Shown: positions 15,884 through 25,070 of the stretch, in pieces
Numbering within the stretch: position 1 is the first letter of the stretch
Layout of the letters: each line of letters opens with the position of its first letter
Assembly: GCA_963675575.1 (NCBI GenBank)
Contig: OY776378.1
Span: 558,001-622,000, forward strand
Origin: JAGLOK01 sp963675575
Lineage (GTDB): Bacteria; Bacillota; Clostridia; Christensenellales; UMGS416
Reading direction: 5' to 3'
DNA length: 64,000 nucleotides
The notes under the pieces: generated by a model
Databases searched by the model: none
What the model was told of the DNA's origin: nothing
Seen by the model: the letters and a program-made list of their open reading frames with translations, nothing else
Program-made: the position numbers and the translations under genes

Positions 15884-16855
15884 ATGAAAATCGGAAATTT
15901 TGATATAGCCGGCGGCGCTTATCTCGCCCCAATGGCCGGCGTAACAGATGTAGTATTCAGAAATATATGCAAAAAATATGAAGCGGCATTAACCTGTACG
16001 GAGATGGTAAGCGTACAGGGACTTTTCTATCAGCCGAAAAAATCCTTGGAGTTGATGAAAAAAGATGCAGGCAGCGGACCTCATATCATGCAGATTTTCG
16101 GAGCAAATCCAAAACTCATGGCGGATATGGTCCTAAAACATTGCATGGATTTTGATATTATTGATATCAATATGGGATGCCCGGTACCCAAAATAGTTAA
16201 GGGAGGCGCTGGTAGCGCTTTGATGAAAACACCTCAAATCGCCTATGACATAGTAAAAGCCATAGCTGACAAAACAGATAAACCTATAACATGCAAAATT
16301 CGTTCAGGATGGGATGAGGATAATATAAACGCGCTGGATTTTGCCCAGGGTTTGGAGAAAGCCGGTGCAAAGCTTATAACTTTGCACGCGCGAACAAAAA
16401 ATCAATACTATTCCGGAAAGGCGGACTGGGATTTAATTAAAAACTTGAAAGAGAATTTGAATATTCCCCTTGTGGGAAACGGTGATATAAACAGTGCACA
16501 AGATGCGAAAAAAATGATTGATTACACCGGATGCGATGCTGTCATGGTAGGACGTGCGGCTCAGGGAAGGCCGTATATTTTCAAGCAGATAAAAGATTAC
16601 CTTGAAAAAGGTGTTGAATCCGAAAAGCCCATTTTGAGACAACGAATGGACGACGTGCTTGAACATGCCGTGGGCTTGGTTGAAATTTTTGGCGAAAAAA
16701 ACGCGGCTAGAATGATGAGAAAGCATTTAGCATGGTATCTTAGAGGTGAAAAAAATGCGGCGTTTCTTAGAAACCAGGCGGTAAAAGTAAATTCATTAAC
16801 TCAAATTAAAGAGTTTATAAATATGGCAATTTGCAATTCAGACATTAATACTTGA
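15884..16855 (+). CDS. dusB: tRNA-dihydrouridine synthase
   Basis: An FMN enzyme that reduces uridines in tRNA to dihydrouridine. The 323-residue TIM barrel shows YLAPMAGVTDVVFRNICKKY, TEMVS, IDINMGCPVPKIVKGGAGSALM (catalytic Cys about 98), CKIRSGWDEDNIN, TLHARTKNQYYSGKADW and VGNGDINSAQDAKKM followed by VMVGRAAQGRPYIF, then the C-terminal helical tRNA-binding domain. The dusB-greA-lysS order is conserved in Firmicutes. It has a weak ribosome site and may rely on the gene before it. Confidence 0.95.
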   Translation: MKIGNFDIAGGAYLAPMAGVTDVVFRNICKKYEAALTCTEMVSVQGLFYQPKKSLELMKKDAGSGPHIMQIFGANPKLMADMVLKHCMDFDIIDINMGCPVPKIVKGGAGSALMKTPQIAYDIVKAIADKTDKPITCKIRSGWDEDNINALDFAQGLEKAGAKLITLHARTKNQYYSGKADWDLIKNLKENLNIPLVGNGDINSAQDAKKMIDYTGCDAVMVGRAAQGRPYIFKQIKDYLEKGVESEKPILRQRMDDVLEHAVGLVEIFGEKNAARMMRKHLAWYLRGEKNAAFLRNQAVKVNSLTQIKEFINMAICNSDINT

Positions 16856-16880
16856 CTTTACCAAGGCTATTTACTATAAT
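16852..16880 (+). promoter_or_regulatory. Promoter of greA
   Basis: TTGACT (16852-16857), 17-bp spacer, TATAAT (16875-16880), overlapping the dusB stop codon. It leaves about 100 bases of leader before greA. Confidence 0.75.
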
Positions 16881-16989
16881 TTGTTGATAACAAATGCCCG
16901 AGGAATACATTTCTTGGAATTTTAAGTTGGTTATTGGTATATCATCCATACAAAATGATGCTTACACGATAAAGCAAAGGGGACTTACA

Positions 16990-17469
16990 ATGCCAGAAAA
17001 AAAACCTATTTATTTAACAAAAGAAGGTTATAAAAAGCTTGAAGAAAAGCTTGAATATTTAAGTACTATAAAACGCAAAGAAGTAGCTGAGCGCATAGGC
17101 GCCGCAATAGCTTTGGGAGATCTTTCGGAAAACTCGGAATATGAAGACTCAAAAAATGAGCAGGCTTTTATGGAGGGCGAAATACATACCATTCAAACTA
17201 CTTTGCGCAGAGCTCAGATAATAGATGATTCGGCAATCGCCGGTGATATCGTGGTGCTGGGCGCTGTGATACACCTTAAAGATCTGATTGCGGGTAAAGA
17301 ATTGAAATACACTATAGTTGGCTCTGGAGAGGCCGATCCGTTTATAGGAAAGATATCAAACGAATCACCTATTGGCGTTGCGCTACTTGGCAAACATATA
17401 GGCGAAATCGTAAAATACAATTCTCCCAGCGGATTCAAAGAAGTGCAAATTACGGCGATACACAGATAA
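16990..17469 (+). CDS. greA: Transcript cleavage factor GreA
   Basis: This rescues stalled RNA polymerase by stimulating RNA cleavage. The 159 residues form an N-terminal coiled coil (YLTKEGYKKLEEKLEYL to about aa 75). Its tip carries the acidic pair in LGDLSENSEYEDSKNEQ. A C-terminal FKBP-like domain follows, with YTIVGSGEADP and SPIGVALLGKHIGEIV. I chose ATG at 16990, 6-9 bases after AAAGGGGA; an in-frame upstream codon at 16894 would add residues foreign to the family. Confidence 0.94.
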   Translation: MPEKKPIYLTKEGYKKLEEKLEYLSTIKRKEVAERIGAAIALGDLSENSEYEDSKNEQAFMEGEIHTIQTTLRRAQIIDDSAIAGDIVVLGAVIHLKDLIAGKELKYTIVGSGEADPFIGKISNESPIGVALLGKHIGEIVKYNSPSGFKEVQITAIHR

Positions 17470-17549
17470 AAAATAAACTTTTTTGTGTTTAAGAAAAAAA
17501 GTTATGATAAAATAACAATTAAATAAAACCTATATAAAAAGGAGCATAA

Positions 17550-19043
17550 ATGAGCGATCAAAAAGGCAATTCCGGCTCCGTCGAAATAAATGTCAATGAT
17601 TTAATAAAAGCAAGAAGGGATAAGCTTGCGGGACTTATAGAAGCGGGAAGCGATCCTTATAAAATAGTAAAATACGAAAAAACGCATTTTTCCACTCAAG
17701 TAAAAGAAGATTTTGAAAAACTGGAAGGGCAAAAGGTTTCAATAGCAGGCAGGCTCATGAGCAAACGCATTATGGGCAAGGCTTCTTTTTCGCATGTCCT
17801 GGATGAAAAGGGAACAGTCCAGATTTATTCTAAACGCGATGTTTTGGGTGAAGAGGAATATAAACATTTCAAAAAACTGGATATCGGAGATATTGTCGGC
17901 GTTAAAGGCGAAGTTTTCAAAACACAGCGAGGAGAAATCTCTGTTTTGGCAGATGAAATTACCTTGCTTTCAAAATCACTTCTTCCGCTGCCTGAAAAAT
18001 ACCACGGCCTTAAAGACGCGGATTTAAGATATCGCCAAAGGTATGTGGACCTTATAGTAAACAGCGAAGTCCGTGATGTCTTTGTGACCAGAAGCAAGAC
18101 GATTTTAGCTATACGAGAATATATGGACAGCATAGGTTATCTTGAGGTTGAAACCCCTGTGCTCCACAATGATTCTACGAATGCTGCTGCCAGACCCTTT
18201 AGGACTCATCACAACACATTGGATATAGACATGTTTTTACGTGTTGAGCTTGAGCTTTATTTAAAACGCCTTATTGTAGGCGGGTTTGAGAAGGTATATG
18301 AAATAGGAAGAATTTTCAGAAATGAAGGGATGAGCTATAAGCATAACCCGGAGTTTACAATGTTGGAATTCTACGAAGCCTATACGGATTATAAAGGAAT
18401 GATGCGCCGCATTGAAGATTTAATCGGATTTGTGTGCGACAAAGTGCTGGGCAAAAGAACTCTTACCTATCAGGGCGAGGAAATATCCTTCGGGAAAGAG
18501 TTTGAAAAGCTGACAATGGCTGAAGCTGTGAAGAAATATACAGGCGTTGATTTCATGGAGTTTTTAGGCGATGATGAAAAGGCTCAGGAACAAGCTAAAA
18601 TAAACGATGTTCATATAGCGGAAGAACCAACTTGGGGTATAATACTTAATGAATTTTTCGAACAGAAAGTGGAAGAAGAACTTGTTCAGCCTACCATCGT
18701 TTATGACTATCCGATAGAAATATCTCCGCTTGCGAAAAAAACACCGAACAGTGAGCTTTTAACTGAAAGATTTGAAATATTTGTAGCCAGACGCGAGCTG
18801 GGCAATGCGTTCTCGGAGCTTAATGATCCCATTGATCAGAAGGAAAGGTTTATTCAGCAGGCAAAGCTTAAGCATGGCGACAAAGATTATACTATTGACG
18901 AAGATTACGTGACCGCTCTCGAATACGGACTTCCGCCTACAGGCGGTCTAGGCATGGGCGTGGACAGACTCGTCATGATTTTGACCGATACATCTTCGAT
19001 TAGGGACGTATTGTTATTCCCCACAATGAGACCCAAGGAATAG
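17550..19043 (+). CDS. lysS: Lysyl-tRNA synthetase, class II
   Basis: Charges tRNA-Lys with lysine. The 497-residue protein has an N-terminal OB anticodon-binding domain (VSIAGRLMSKRIMGKASFSHVLD, aa about 60-150). The class II core follows: motif 1 around FLEVETPVL-type sequence (GYLEVETPVLHN), motif 2 FEKVYEIGRIFRNEGMSYKHNPEFT and motif 3 GLPPTGGLGMGVDRLVMILT. AAAGGAG precedes the ATG. No T-box leader is visible before it. Confidence 0.97.
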   Translation: MSDQKGNSGSVEINVNDLIKARRDKLAGLIEAGSDPYKIVKYEKTHFSTQVKEDFEKLEGQKVSIAGRLMSKRIMGKASFSHVLDEKGTVQIYSKRDVLGEEEYKHFKKLDIGDIVGVKGEVFKTQRGEISVLADEITLLSKSLLPLPEKYHGLKDADLRYRQRYVDLIVNSEVRDVFVTRSKTILAIREYMDSIGYLEVETPVLHNDSTNAAARPFRTHHNTLDIDMFLRVELELYLKRLIVGGFEKVYEIGRIFRNEGMSYKHNPEFTMLEFYEAYTDYKGMMRRIEDLIGFVCDKVLGKRTLTYQGEEISFGKEFEKLTMAEAVKKYTGVDFMEFLGDDEKAQEQAKINDVHIAEEPTWGIILNEFFEQKVEEELVQPTIVYDYPIEISPLAKKTPNSELLTERFEIFVARRELGNAFSELNDPIDQKERFIQQAKLKHGDKDYTIDEDYVTALEYGLPPTGGLGMGVDRLVMILTDTSSIRDVLLFPTMRPKE

Positions 19044-19045
19044 GA

Positions 19046-19738
19046 ATGCTGGATTTAAAATTCACAAAGCAAAGATTTAAGGATCATCTTTACTATTCGA
19101 AATGGCTATATTTGATTTTTATTTCTTTGGCAGTATTAGGATTCTCACTGATATTTTCTATCACAGAGCCTGAGGTGCCAAAAGAGCTAAAAGTGGATAT
19201 AAACGTTTTTGCAGTTGTGCTGGAGGAGACGGAAAAGATTATATGGGAAGAAGAGATTTTGCATTCTCTTTCCCAAGATCAACAGGAAGTTAATATTAAT
19301 ACTTTGGGATTTACAGGCAGCGAAGAAGCATCTCTCGGGATTTCTGTATTTGAAATTATGACCACCAAGATAGTGGCAAAGGAAGATGACATTTTTATTA
19401 TGCCCAAGGATATTTATATAGCCTATGCAAAAAAGGGCGTCTTTATTGCGATGGATGATATCTTTCCCAAATACGAGTTTCCCGAAGAATTGGATTTGCA
19501 AGAATATAAGGTTAGGTTGGAAGAAAATATCGAAACAGACGGGGATTCCCACCTGTATTGTCTGCCGCTTGATAATGTTAAAGGGCTTAACGACTTAGGA
19601 ATTGATCCGACAGATAAAGTGCTTGTTGTTTTAGTTTATACAGAAAATTACGATAATGTCTTAAAGGCTGTTGATTATATTATGAATAAAACTGTTAGCG
19701 TCTATAATGATAGCTATGTAACGGTGGGTGAACAATGA
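19046..19738 (+). CDS. Membrane-anchored extracytoplasmic protein, unknown
   Basis: A 230-residue protein starting two bases after lysS. One membrane span (aa about 19-39, WLYLIFISLAVLGFSLIFSI) is followed by an acidic extracytoplasmic domain with repeated hydrophobic strands. The pattern (NVFAVVLEETEKIIWEEEI, KIVAKEDDIFIMPKDIYIAYA) is loosely like a periplasmic binding-protein half, but I cannot assign a family. It overlaps the next gene by ATGA, and together they look like a two-component membrane pair carried behind lysS. Confidence 0.7.
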   Translation: MLDLKFTKQRFKDHLYYSKWLYLIFISLAVLGFSLIFSITEPEVPKELKVDINVFAVVLEETEKIIWEEEILHSLSQDQQEVNINTLGFTGSEEASLGISVFEIMTTKIVAKEDDIFIMPKDIYIAYAKKGVFIAMDDIFPKYEFPEELDLQEYKVRLEENIETDGDSHLYCLPLDNVKGLNDLGIDPTDKVLVVLVYTENYDNVLKAVDYIMNKTVSVYNDSYVTVGEQ

Positions 19739-20250
19739 TACGAGAAATTGCTACAAGAAAAGGATCTTCAGGGTATAAAGGGCTTTTGCTGATTGTCGCA
19801 ATCGCTTTATTTATTATCTCCATGTCTTCTCTTGTTGGATTCATTGAAAATAAATTTGGAGTTAAAAACCTTGAGTATATAATCTATGTGATTCTTTTTG
19901 CCTTAAGTTTTTATGTTATACAGCACTTTGTTACTGAATACAGGTATTCACTGTTTGATGATGAATTGATACTTGAAAAGATGTTGGGTAAAAAAATAAC
20001 GCCAATTGTGAATATATTCATATGGGATATATTATCCTTTGAAAAGCTGAACTCTTCAGAAAAAGTTAAAATTGCAAAATCATATAAATTATACGCAGAC
20101 AATTCAAACAAATGGATTTTGCTGTTCAAAAAAGACAGTGAGATATATGAAGTTGTATTTTCACCGTCTGATGAATTTGCAAACCAGCTTATAAGCGCCA
20201 TTAATAATAGGCAGCACAAACAGGAACGCGAGCCTAATATAATTACTTAA
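19735..20250 (+). CDS. Two-span membrane protein, PH-domain-like tail, unknown
   Basis: A 171-residue protein with two membrane spans (aa about 16-37 and 46-66). A cytoplasmic C-terminal domain follows, with the alternating strands of bacterial PH-like (YcxB/YdbT-like) domains: YRYSLFDDELILEKMLGKKITPI, IFIWDILSFEKL and WILLFKKDSEIYEVVFSPSDEFANQLISAI. This assignment is tentative. ATG overlaps the stop of the previous gene, so the two are translated together. Confidence 0.7.
   Translation: MIREIATRKGSSGYKGLLLIVAIALFIISMSSLVGFIENKFGVKNLEYIIYVILFALSFYVIQHFVTEYRYSLFDDELILEKMLGKKITPIVNIFIWDILSFEKLNSSEKVKIAKSYKLYADNSNKWILLFKKDSEIYEVVFSPSDEFANQLISAINNRQHKQEREPNIIT
20238..20243 (+). promoter_or_regulatory. 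Candidate -10 box for a leaderless decarboxylase mRNA
   Basis: TATAAT ends seven bases before the ATG at 20251, and no ribosome site is present. The -35 region is poor, so this is uncertain. Confidence 0.35.
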
Positions 20251-21606
20251 ATGGGTCATATTGAAAAAACATTATCCGATTATGCAAAAAAAGATTCGCT
20301 GCGGCTTCATATGCCGGGGCACAAAGGCACTGTTAATCCCTTTGATAATACGGAAATTCCCCAAACTGATGACTTAAACCATCCTTTGGCAGCGTATAAA
20401 AAGGCATTGGATTTCGTCGGTGGAGTTTACAATTCCAGCAAAAGCTTTTTTCTTACTAACGGAGCCACATTGGGAATACAGGCGATGGTTCTTTATGCGA
20501 AAAAAAGCGGCTATAAAATAATCGCGATGCGCAACAGTCATATGAGCGTTATTAACGCCTGCCTGATATTTGGAGCGGAATGCGAGATATTAAATCCCGA
20601 ATATGATGATTTAACCGATACATATAAGAGCCCCTCTCAAGAAATTATTAAATATTTGAATAAGACACGAGAAAAGTGCGTGGTCATTTTAACAAGTCCG
20701 GATTATTACGGCAGATGCGTAGACATAAAGGAAATTAAAGACGCGGCCGCAAAAAAAGATGTTTTGGTTTTTTGTGATTCCGCGCATGGCGCGCATTTTG
20801 TATATTCCGACTTGCTTCCCGAACGCGTTGGGAGATATTCTGATATATGGGTTCATGGGGCGCACAAAACGCTTGGAGCCTTAACTCAGGGGGCTTTTGC
20901 CCATTGCTCTTCCAGTATTGATGTAAATATGTTTGGAAGCGTTTTGAGAGCCTTGAACACATCTAGCCCTTCGCATTTAATCGCTTCTTCTTTGGAAGAA
21001 GCTGTGCTTGACTCATTGGGCGAAAGATGGAACCACAGAGCGAAATCATGCGGGGAGCTTGAAGAAAAAATTAATTCTCTGGGAAACATGAGTTTTGCCG
21101 GTTTGGCATGGGCAAAAGGTGCGGGATATCAGGAAAAAGATATTACACGTGTGGTAATCGACTCGCAAGGCGTTGGCGGCGGATTTTATTTATATAATAA
21201 ATTATACAAAGAGTATAATATTCAGCTTGAAATGGCTGACTTCAGATATGCTGTGGCTATAATGACAATTTATGACTGCAAAGAATGCGATAATATATTC
21301 TTTAATGCCTTGAGGGAGTTGGATGTAAAAAGGACTTCTGAAAAAACGCCTGAAATTCCGGCATTTGGCAGAAAAAACATGGAGATGAGCAGGGCTTGGA
21401 AGAGCAAGTCCGTATATATAAAGCTTGAAGAAGTGGCTGGCAAAGTATCCGCTTCGCTGCTGGGAGCATATCCTCCGGGTACGGCGCTGGTCTTGCCGGG
21501 AGAGATGATTTCGCAAAATCACATTGATTATTTTGAAGCTATAGTAAAGCGAGGCGGGTATATTTTTGGACAAAATGATGGGCTGATTGCCATTGTTGAT
21601 ATATGA
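20251..21606 (+). CDS. Orn/Lys/Arg decarboxylase family protein (YaaO-like)
   Basis: A fold-type I PLP enzyme that by family decarboxylates arginine, lysine or ornithine to make polyamines. Landmarks are LRLHMPGHKG at the start, FFLTNGATLGIQAM, FCDSAHGAHF (Asp for the PLP ring), the PLP lysine in WVHGAHKTLGALTQGA and a C-terminal domain with GAYPPGTALVLPGE. The 451-residue length fits the short Gram-positive form without the wing domain. Substrate is not predictable here. In Bacillus the same gene (yaaO) precedes tmk, as here. Confidence 0.88.
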   Translation: MGHIEKTLSDYAKKDSLRLHMPGHKGTVNPFDNTEIPQTDDLNHPLAAYKKALDFVGGVYNSSKSFFLTNGATLGIQAMVLYAKKSGYKIIAMRNSHMSVINACLIFGAECEILNPEYDDLTDTYKSPSQEIIKYLNKTREKCVVILTSPDYYGRCVDIKEIKDAAAKKDVLVFCDSAHGAHFVYSDLLPERVGRYSDIWVHGAHKTLGALTQGAFAHCSSSIDVNMFGSVLRALNTSSPSHLIASSLEEAVLDSLGERWNHRAKSCGELEEKINSLGNMSFAGLAWAKGAGYQEKDITRVVIDSQGVGGGFYLYNKLYKEYNIQLEMADFRYAVAIMTIYDCKECDNIFFNALRELDVKRTSEKTPEIPAFGRKNMEMSRAWKSKSVYIKLEEVAGKVSASLLGAYPPGTALVLPGEMISQNHIDYFEAIVKRGGYIFGQNDGLIAIVDI

Positions 21607-21628
21607 TATAATAAAGGCGGAGGGTAAA

Positions 21629-22249
21629 ATGTTTATAACTTTTGAAGGCATGGACGGTGCTGGCAAAACAACTCAATTCAATCTTTTATGTGAGCATCTG
21701 GAAAGAAAGGGATTGGATTTTATAGTAACGCGCGAGCCCGGAGGCACAAAGGTCTGCGAAAAGATTCGTGCTATCATTTTGGATAAAGAAAACAAAGGAA
21801 TGGATGCAATGTGCGAAGCACTTTTATATGCGGCTTCCAGAGCGGAGCACGTGGATAAAGTGATAAAGCCCGCTCTCAAACGGGGGAAAATCGTTTTATG
21901 CGACAGATATGTGCATTCTTCGATCGCATATCAGGGATACGGCCGGAATCTGGGAGCAGATGTAGTCGCGCAAATTAACAAAAGAGCGGTTGACGGAGTT
22001 TATCCGGACATAACATTCTTTTTGATGCTGGATCCCGAAAGCGTTCATAGCCGGCTTAACAAAACCGGAAAAGACCATGACAGACTGGAAAGGGAAGGTG
22101 TTGATTTTTTTGAAAGGGTGCATACAGGTTATATTGAACTTGCGAAAAATGATAATAAAATCATACTTATAAACGCCGTTGACAGCATTGAGCAAATATC
22201 TCTAAAGATAACTCAAGCTGTAGATAATATTATTGAAAAAGGTTTGTGA
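21629..22249 (+). CDS. tmk: Thymidylate kinase
   Basis: Phosphorylates dTMP to dTDP. The 206 residues carry the P-loop FEGMDGAGKTTQ, the TREPGGTKVCEKIR motif, the DRYVHSSIAYQGYGR motif and the base-recognition segment; the LID follows near aa 145. I chose ATG at 21629 after GGAGGG; an earlier in-frame codon lies inside the previous gene. It heads the conserved tmk-darA-holB-ricT order. Confidence 0.95.
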   Translation: MFITFEGMDGAGKTTQFNLLCEHLERKGLDFIVTREPGGTKVCEKIRAIILDKENKGMDAMCEALLYAASRAEHVDKVIKPALKRGKIVLCDRYVHSSIAYQGYGRNLGADVVAQINKRAVDGVYPDITFFLMLDPESVHSRLNKTGKDHDRLEREGVDFFERVHTGYIELAKNDNKIILINAVDSIEQISLKITQAVDNIIEKGL

Positions 22250-22261
22250 TTGCTCTATAAT
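22233..22261 (+). promoter_or_regulatory. Promoter of darA-holB-ricT
   Basis: TTGAAA (22233-22238), 17-bp spacer, TATAAT (22256-22261), overlapping the end of tmk. Confidence 0.7.
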
Positions 22262-22320
22262 TAAATTGTAAGGGAAGATATATTAGTAGATTGATAGGCC
22301 AAGTTATTGGAGGGATATAT

Positions 22321-22650
22321 ATGAAATTAATTGTCGCCATTGTTCAGGATGAAGATGCCAATCGTTTAATAACAACTTTGATGGACGGAGGATACGGTGT
22401 CACAAAGTTGGCTTCAACCGGAGGATTCCTGCGTGCTGGGAATACAACGCTGATGATTGGCGTAAACAAGGATAAAGTTGAAAGTGCAATGGATATTATT
22501 GAAAACATCTGCAGATCCAGAAAGCAGATTGCCACCACTCCTTCCCCTATGTCAGGGGCGGAGGGCGGATATGTTCCTTTCCCAATCGAGGTGGTTGTTG
22601 GCGGAGCGACCATATTCGTGCTAGACGTAGATCAGTTCAAAAAGTTTTAA
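22321..22650 (+). CDS. darA: Cyclic-di-AMP receptor DarA/PstA (PII-like)
   Basis: A trimeric PII-like signal protein that binds c-di-AMP. The 109 residues match the family closely: MKLIVAIVQDEDANRLITTLMDGGYGVTKLAS, the TGGFLRAGNTTLMIGV loop that contacts the nucleotide, and the C-terminal PFPIEVVVGGATIFVLDVDQFKKF. ATG at 22321 has GGAGG 6-10 bases upstream. Its presence implies a c-di-AMP cyclase elsewhere in the genome. Confidence 0.94.
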   Translation: MKLIVAIVQDEDANRLITTLMDGGYGVTKLASTGGFLRAGNTTLMIGVNKDKVESAMDIIENICRSRKQIATTPSPMSGAEGGYVPFPIEVVVGGATIFVLDVDQFKKF

Positions 22651-22657
22651 TAAGTAA

Positions 22658-23599
22658 GTGAATTATTCGGAAATTATCGGCCAAAAAAATTCTGTCAGAT
22701 ATCTTAAACAATCAATTTCTAATGACAAACAAAATCATGCCTTGATTTTTGAAGGCGAAGACGGCATGGGAAAGATGACATTGGCAATGGCATATGCCAA
22801 GTCTTTGCTGTGCGTTTCTAAAAATAAACCATGCGATGGATGTTCAAGCTGCGTTAAGTTTGAGCATGGGAATCATTTGGATTTCAAAATAATTGAGCCC
22901 AAAAGCAAAAAATCAATTTCTACCGAAGATGTTTCGGTTTTGTTGAGTGATGCATTTCTTATTCCCAATGAAGGAGATAACAAGGTTTACATCATACAAA
23001 AGGCTCATCTTATGACGCCTGCCGCGCAAAATAAACTGCTCAAGATATTGGAAGAGCCGCCTGAATATCTAACCATTATGCTTTTGTGTGACAACATATC
23101 CAATGTGCTTTCCACGATTATTTCCCGCTCGGTAACAATAAAGATGCAAAGATTGAGCGAAGAACAGATAAAAATCGAGCTGATAGAAAGAGGGGCACAA
23201 GAAAAAAAGGCGATTGAAATAGCTTCTTTCTCCAACGGAAACCTTGGGTATGCGATTGAAATACTAAATGATAAAAAAACATTAGAGAAATATGAAGAAT
23301 ATAATGAAGTTTTCTTTAGCTTGGGTAATAATAAGATAGATGCTTTTTCTTTTCTTGACAAAAAAAGAGGGGAAATAAGCGACATTTTGATTTGTTGGCA
23401 AAAAATTCTTTCGGATTGTTTGAAGATAAAAACAGGCGTCGGAAATGGCTTATATTCCGGAAACGAAATAAATTATGCCAAAAATCATGGAATTGATGAT
23501 ATAATTGATAAATTAACTTATATATTGCAGGCAGAAAGCCGTCTGGCGAGCAATGCACAATATCACCCGACGGTGGATTGGCTGCTTTCTAATCTGTAG
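22658..23599 (+). CDS. holB: DNA polymerase III delta-prime subunit
   Basis: A clamp-loader subunit of 313 residues. The N-terminus NYSEIIGQKNSVRYLKQSI is followed by a Walker-A-like FEGEDGMGKMTLA, a zinc-type cluster CDGCSSC with an upstream Cys, KVYIIQKAHLMTPAAQNKLLKILEEPPE (Walker B/DEXX region, here QKAH) and the arginine finger in TIISRSVTIKM. The start is GTG at 22658, directly after darA. Classic delta-prime lacks ATPase activity; here the P-loop looks intact. Confidence 0.9.
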   Translation: MNYSEIIGQKNSVRYLKQSISNDKQNHALIFEGEDGMGKMTLAMAYAKSLLCVSKNKPCDGCSSCVKFEHGNHLDFKIIEPKSKKSISTEDVSVLLSDAFLIPNEGDNKVYIIQKAHLMTPAAQNKLLKILEEPPEYLTIMLLCDNISNVLSTIISRSVTIKMQRLSEEQIKIELIERGAQEKKAIEIASFSNGNLGYAIEILNDKKTLEKYEEYNEVFFSLGNNKIDAFSFLDKKRGEISDILICWQKILSDCLKIKTGVGNGLYSGNEINYAKNHGIDDIIDKLTYILQAESRLASNAQYHPTVDWLLSNL

Positions 23600-23608
23600 G
23601 AGGATATA

Positions 23609-24658
23609 ATGCCAAAGATTGTAGGCATAAGGTTCAGGGGCAAAGGGAAAACATATTATTTCTCGCCCGGTGAATTAGAAATAAAAAAGGGCGATGGTGT
23701 TATCGTTGAAACCGCACAGGGAGTAGAATTCGGTGACGTTATTATCGCTATTAAAGAAGTGGGAGAAGATGAAATAGTATCTCCTCTTAAAAATGTTATC
23801 CGAGTAGCAAACGACAGTGATTTTAAAAAGATGGAAGAAAACCAAAAAAAAGAAGAAGAAGCCCTTAAAACATGTGAAGAAAAAGTCGAAAGGCATGGAC
23901 TTGACATGAAGATGGTGGACGTGGAATATAGTTTTGACAATAAGAAAATAATCTTTTTTTTCACATCAGACGGCAGAGTAGATTTTAGAGAACTTGTCAA
24001 AGAGCTTGCCTCTACCTTCAGAACCAGAATCGAACTTAGGCAAATAGGCGTTCGCGATGAAACAAAGATGAAAGGCGGCATCGGACCCTGCGGAAGGGAA
24101 GTGTGTTGCGCTACTTTTATGACAGAGTTTCACCCTGTTTCGATAAAGATGGCAAAAGATCAAAATATATCTCTTAATCCCACAAAGATATCCGGGCTAT
24201 GCGGCAGGCTTATGTGCTGCCTTGCCCATGAACACAATGTTTATAAAGAGATTAAGCCGAGGCTAAAAAAAGTGGGCAGCAACGCGATGACTCCAGATGG
24301 CCCCGGAACAGTAATTGATAATTTAATCCTTCTTGAGCAATGCAAAGTAAGGGTTTATTTTCCTGGTGAAGTTATAGAAATCAGACAATATAAGCTAGAT
24401 GACGTTACAATTATTTCAAAAGAAGAAGCTGACAAGCAATATGCTATAGTAAAAAGAACAAAACCGCAGGATATTGTGTTTAAAAACCCAAATGAAACTT
24501 GGGAAGATGAAGACAAAAAGGGAAAAACGAACAATAATTCTTCGGGAAACAAAAAAAACAAGAAAAGAAAAAAAAGATATCCTCCAAAAAAGAAAATCAA
24601 TAACACGCAAGAAAATAACAACAAAAACAACAACAACGGCGGCGATGAAAAAAGCTGA
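23609..24658 (+). CDS. ricT: PSP1-domain protein RicT (YaaT)
   Basis: Part of the Ric (Y-complex) that in Bacillus carries an Fe-S cluster and steers RNase Y mRNA maturation. The PSP1 core spans aa about 1-260, with VVETAQGVEFGDVI, DFRELVKELASTFRTRIELRQIGVRDETKMKGGIGPCGREVCC and the second Cys group GLCGRLMCCLAHEH. The C-terminal tail (aa about 300-349) is an unusual Lys/Asn-rich low-complexity stretch that could bind RNA. It follows holB by 9 bases with GGAGGA. Confidence 0.92.
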   Translation: MPKIVGIRFRGKGKTYYFSPGELEIKKGDGVIVETAQGVEFGDVIIAIKEVGEDEIVSPLKNVIRVANDSDFKKMEENQKKEEEALKTCEEKVERHGLDMKMVDVEYSFDNKKIIFFFTSDGRVDFRELVKELASTFRTRIELRQIGVRDETKMKGGIGPCGREVCCATFMTEFHPVSIKMAKDQNISLNPTKISGLCGRLMCCLAHEHNVYKEIKPRLKKVGSNAMTPDGPGTVIDNLILLEQCKVRVYFPGEVIEIRQYKLDDVTIISKEEADKQYAIVKRTKPQDIVFKNPNETWEDEDKKGKTNNNSSGNKKNKKRKKRYPPKKKINNTQENNNKNNNNGGDEKS

Positions 24659-24711
24659 TAATGTCGTAAAAAAGCAATGGTAAATTTGGCGAAAAAAGAA
24701 ACTTTTTTTGC

Positions 24712-24740
24712 TTTACAAAAGAAGACTGTAGCGGTATAAT
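24712..24740 (+). promoter_or_regulatory. Promoter of the ferredoxin gene
   Basis: TTTACA (24712-24717), 17-bp spacer, TATAAT (24735-24740). Confidence 0.75.
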
Positions 24741-24789
24741 TATTGCGATTAATATCTGGCTAAAGTCAAATTTTAGGAGGTTATGATAG

Positions 24790-24957
24790 ATGGCTTATAA
24801 GATTACTGATGATTGCATTAAATGCGGCGCTTGCGAAGCTGAATGCCCGGTAGGCTGTATCACAGAAGGTGATGATACATATGTAATCGATGCAGACGCT
24901 TGTATTTCATGCGGTGCCTGTGCTGATGTATGTCCTGTTGATGCTTGCGTAGAATAA
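24790..24957 (+). CDS. Clostridial-type 2[4Fe-4S] ferredoxin
   Basis: A 55-residue soluble electron carrier with two cluster motifs, CIKCGACEAECP and CISCGACADVCP, each with the CxxCxxCxxxCP pattern. The internal symmetry and length are those of Clostridium ferredoxin. TTTAGGAGG lies before the ATG, and the gene has its own promoter and terminator, consistent with high expression. It indicates an anaerobic metabolism. Confidence 0.97.
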   Translation: MAYKITDDCIKCGACEAECPVGCITEGDDTYVIDADACISCGACADVCPVDACVE

Positions 24958-24984
24958 AACTGATATCAGAATTTTAAGCAAAAT

Positions 24985-25011
24985 AAAACCCGATTTTAAA
25001 TCGGGTTTTTT
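24985..25011 (+). terminator. Ferredoxin terminator
   Basis: AAAACCCGATT ... AATCGGGTTTTTT with a short loop and T-run. Confidence 0.9.
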
Positions 25012-25053
25012 GCATATTGATTGGAATTAGAGAAATTAACTCGTGCAAAAAAC

Positions 25054-25070
25054 ATTACAAATATGTTACA
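25054..25070 (-). promoter_or_regulatory. WalR (YycF)-like box 1
   Basis: On the minus strand it reads TGTAACATATTTGTAAT, i.e. TGTAAC-N5-TGTAAT, matching the WalR consensus TGTWAH-N5-TGTWAH. It lies 166 bp before a cell-wall gene, the class WalR controls. A plus-strand TTGATT-N17-TATTGT (25077-25105) just downstream could be the promoter. Confidence 0.55.
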
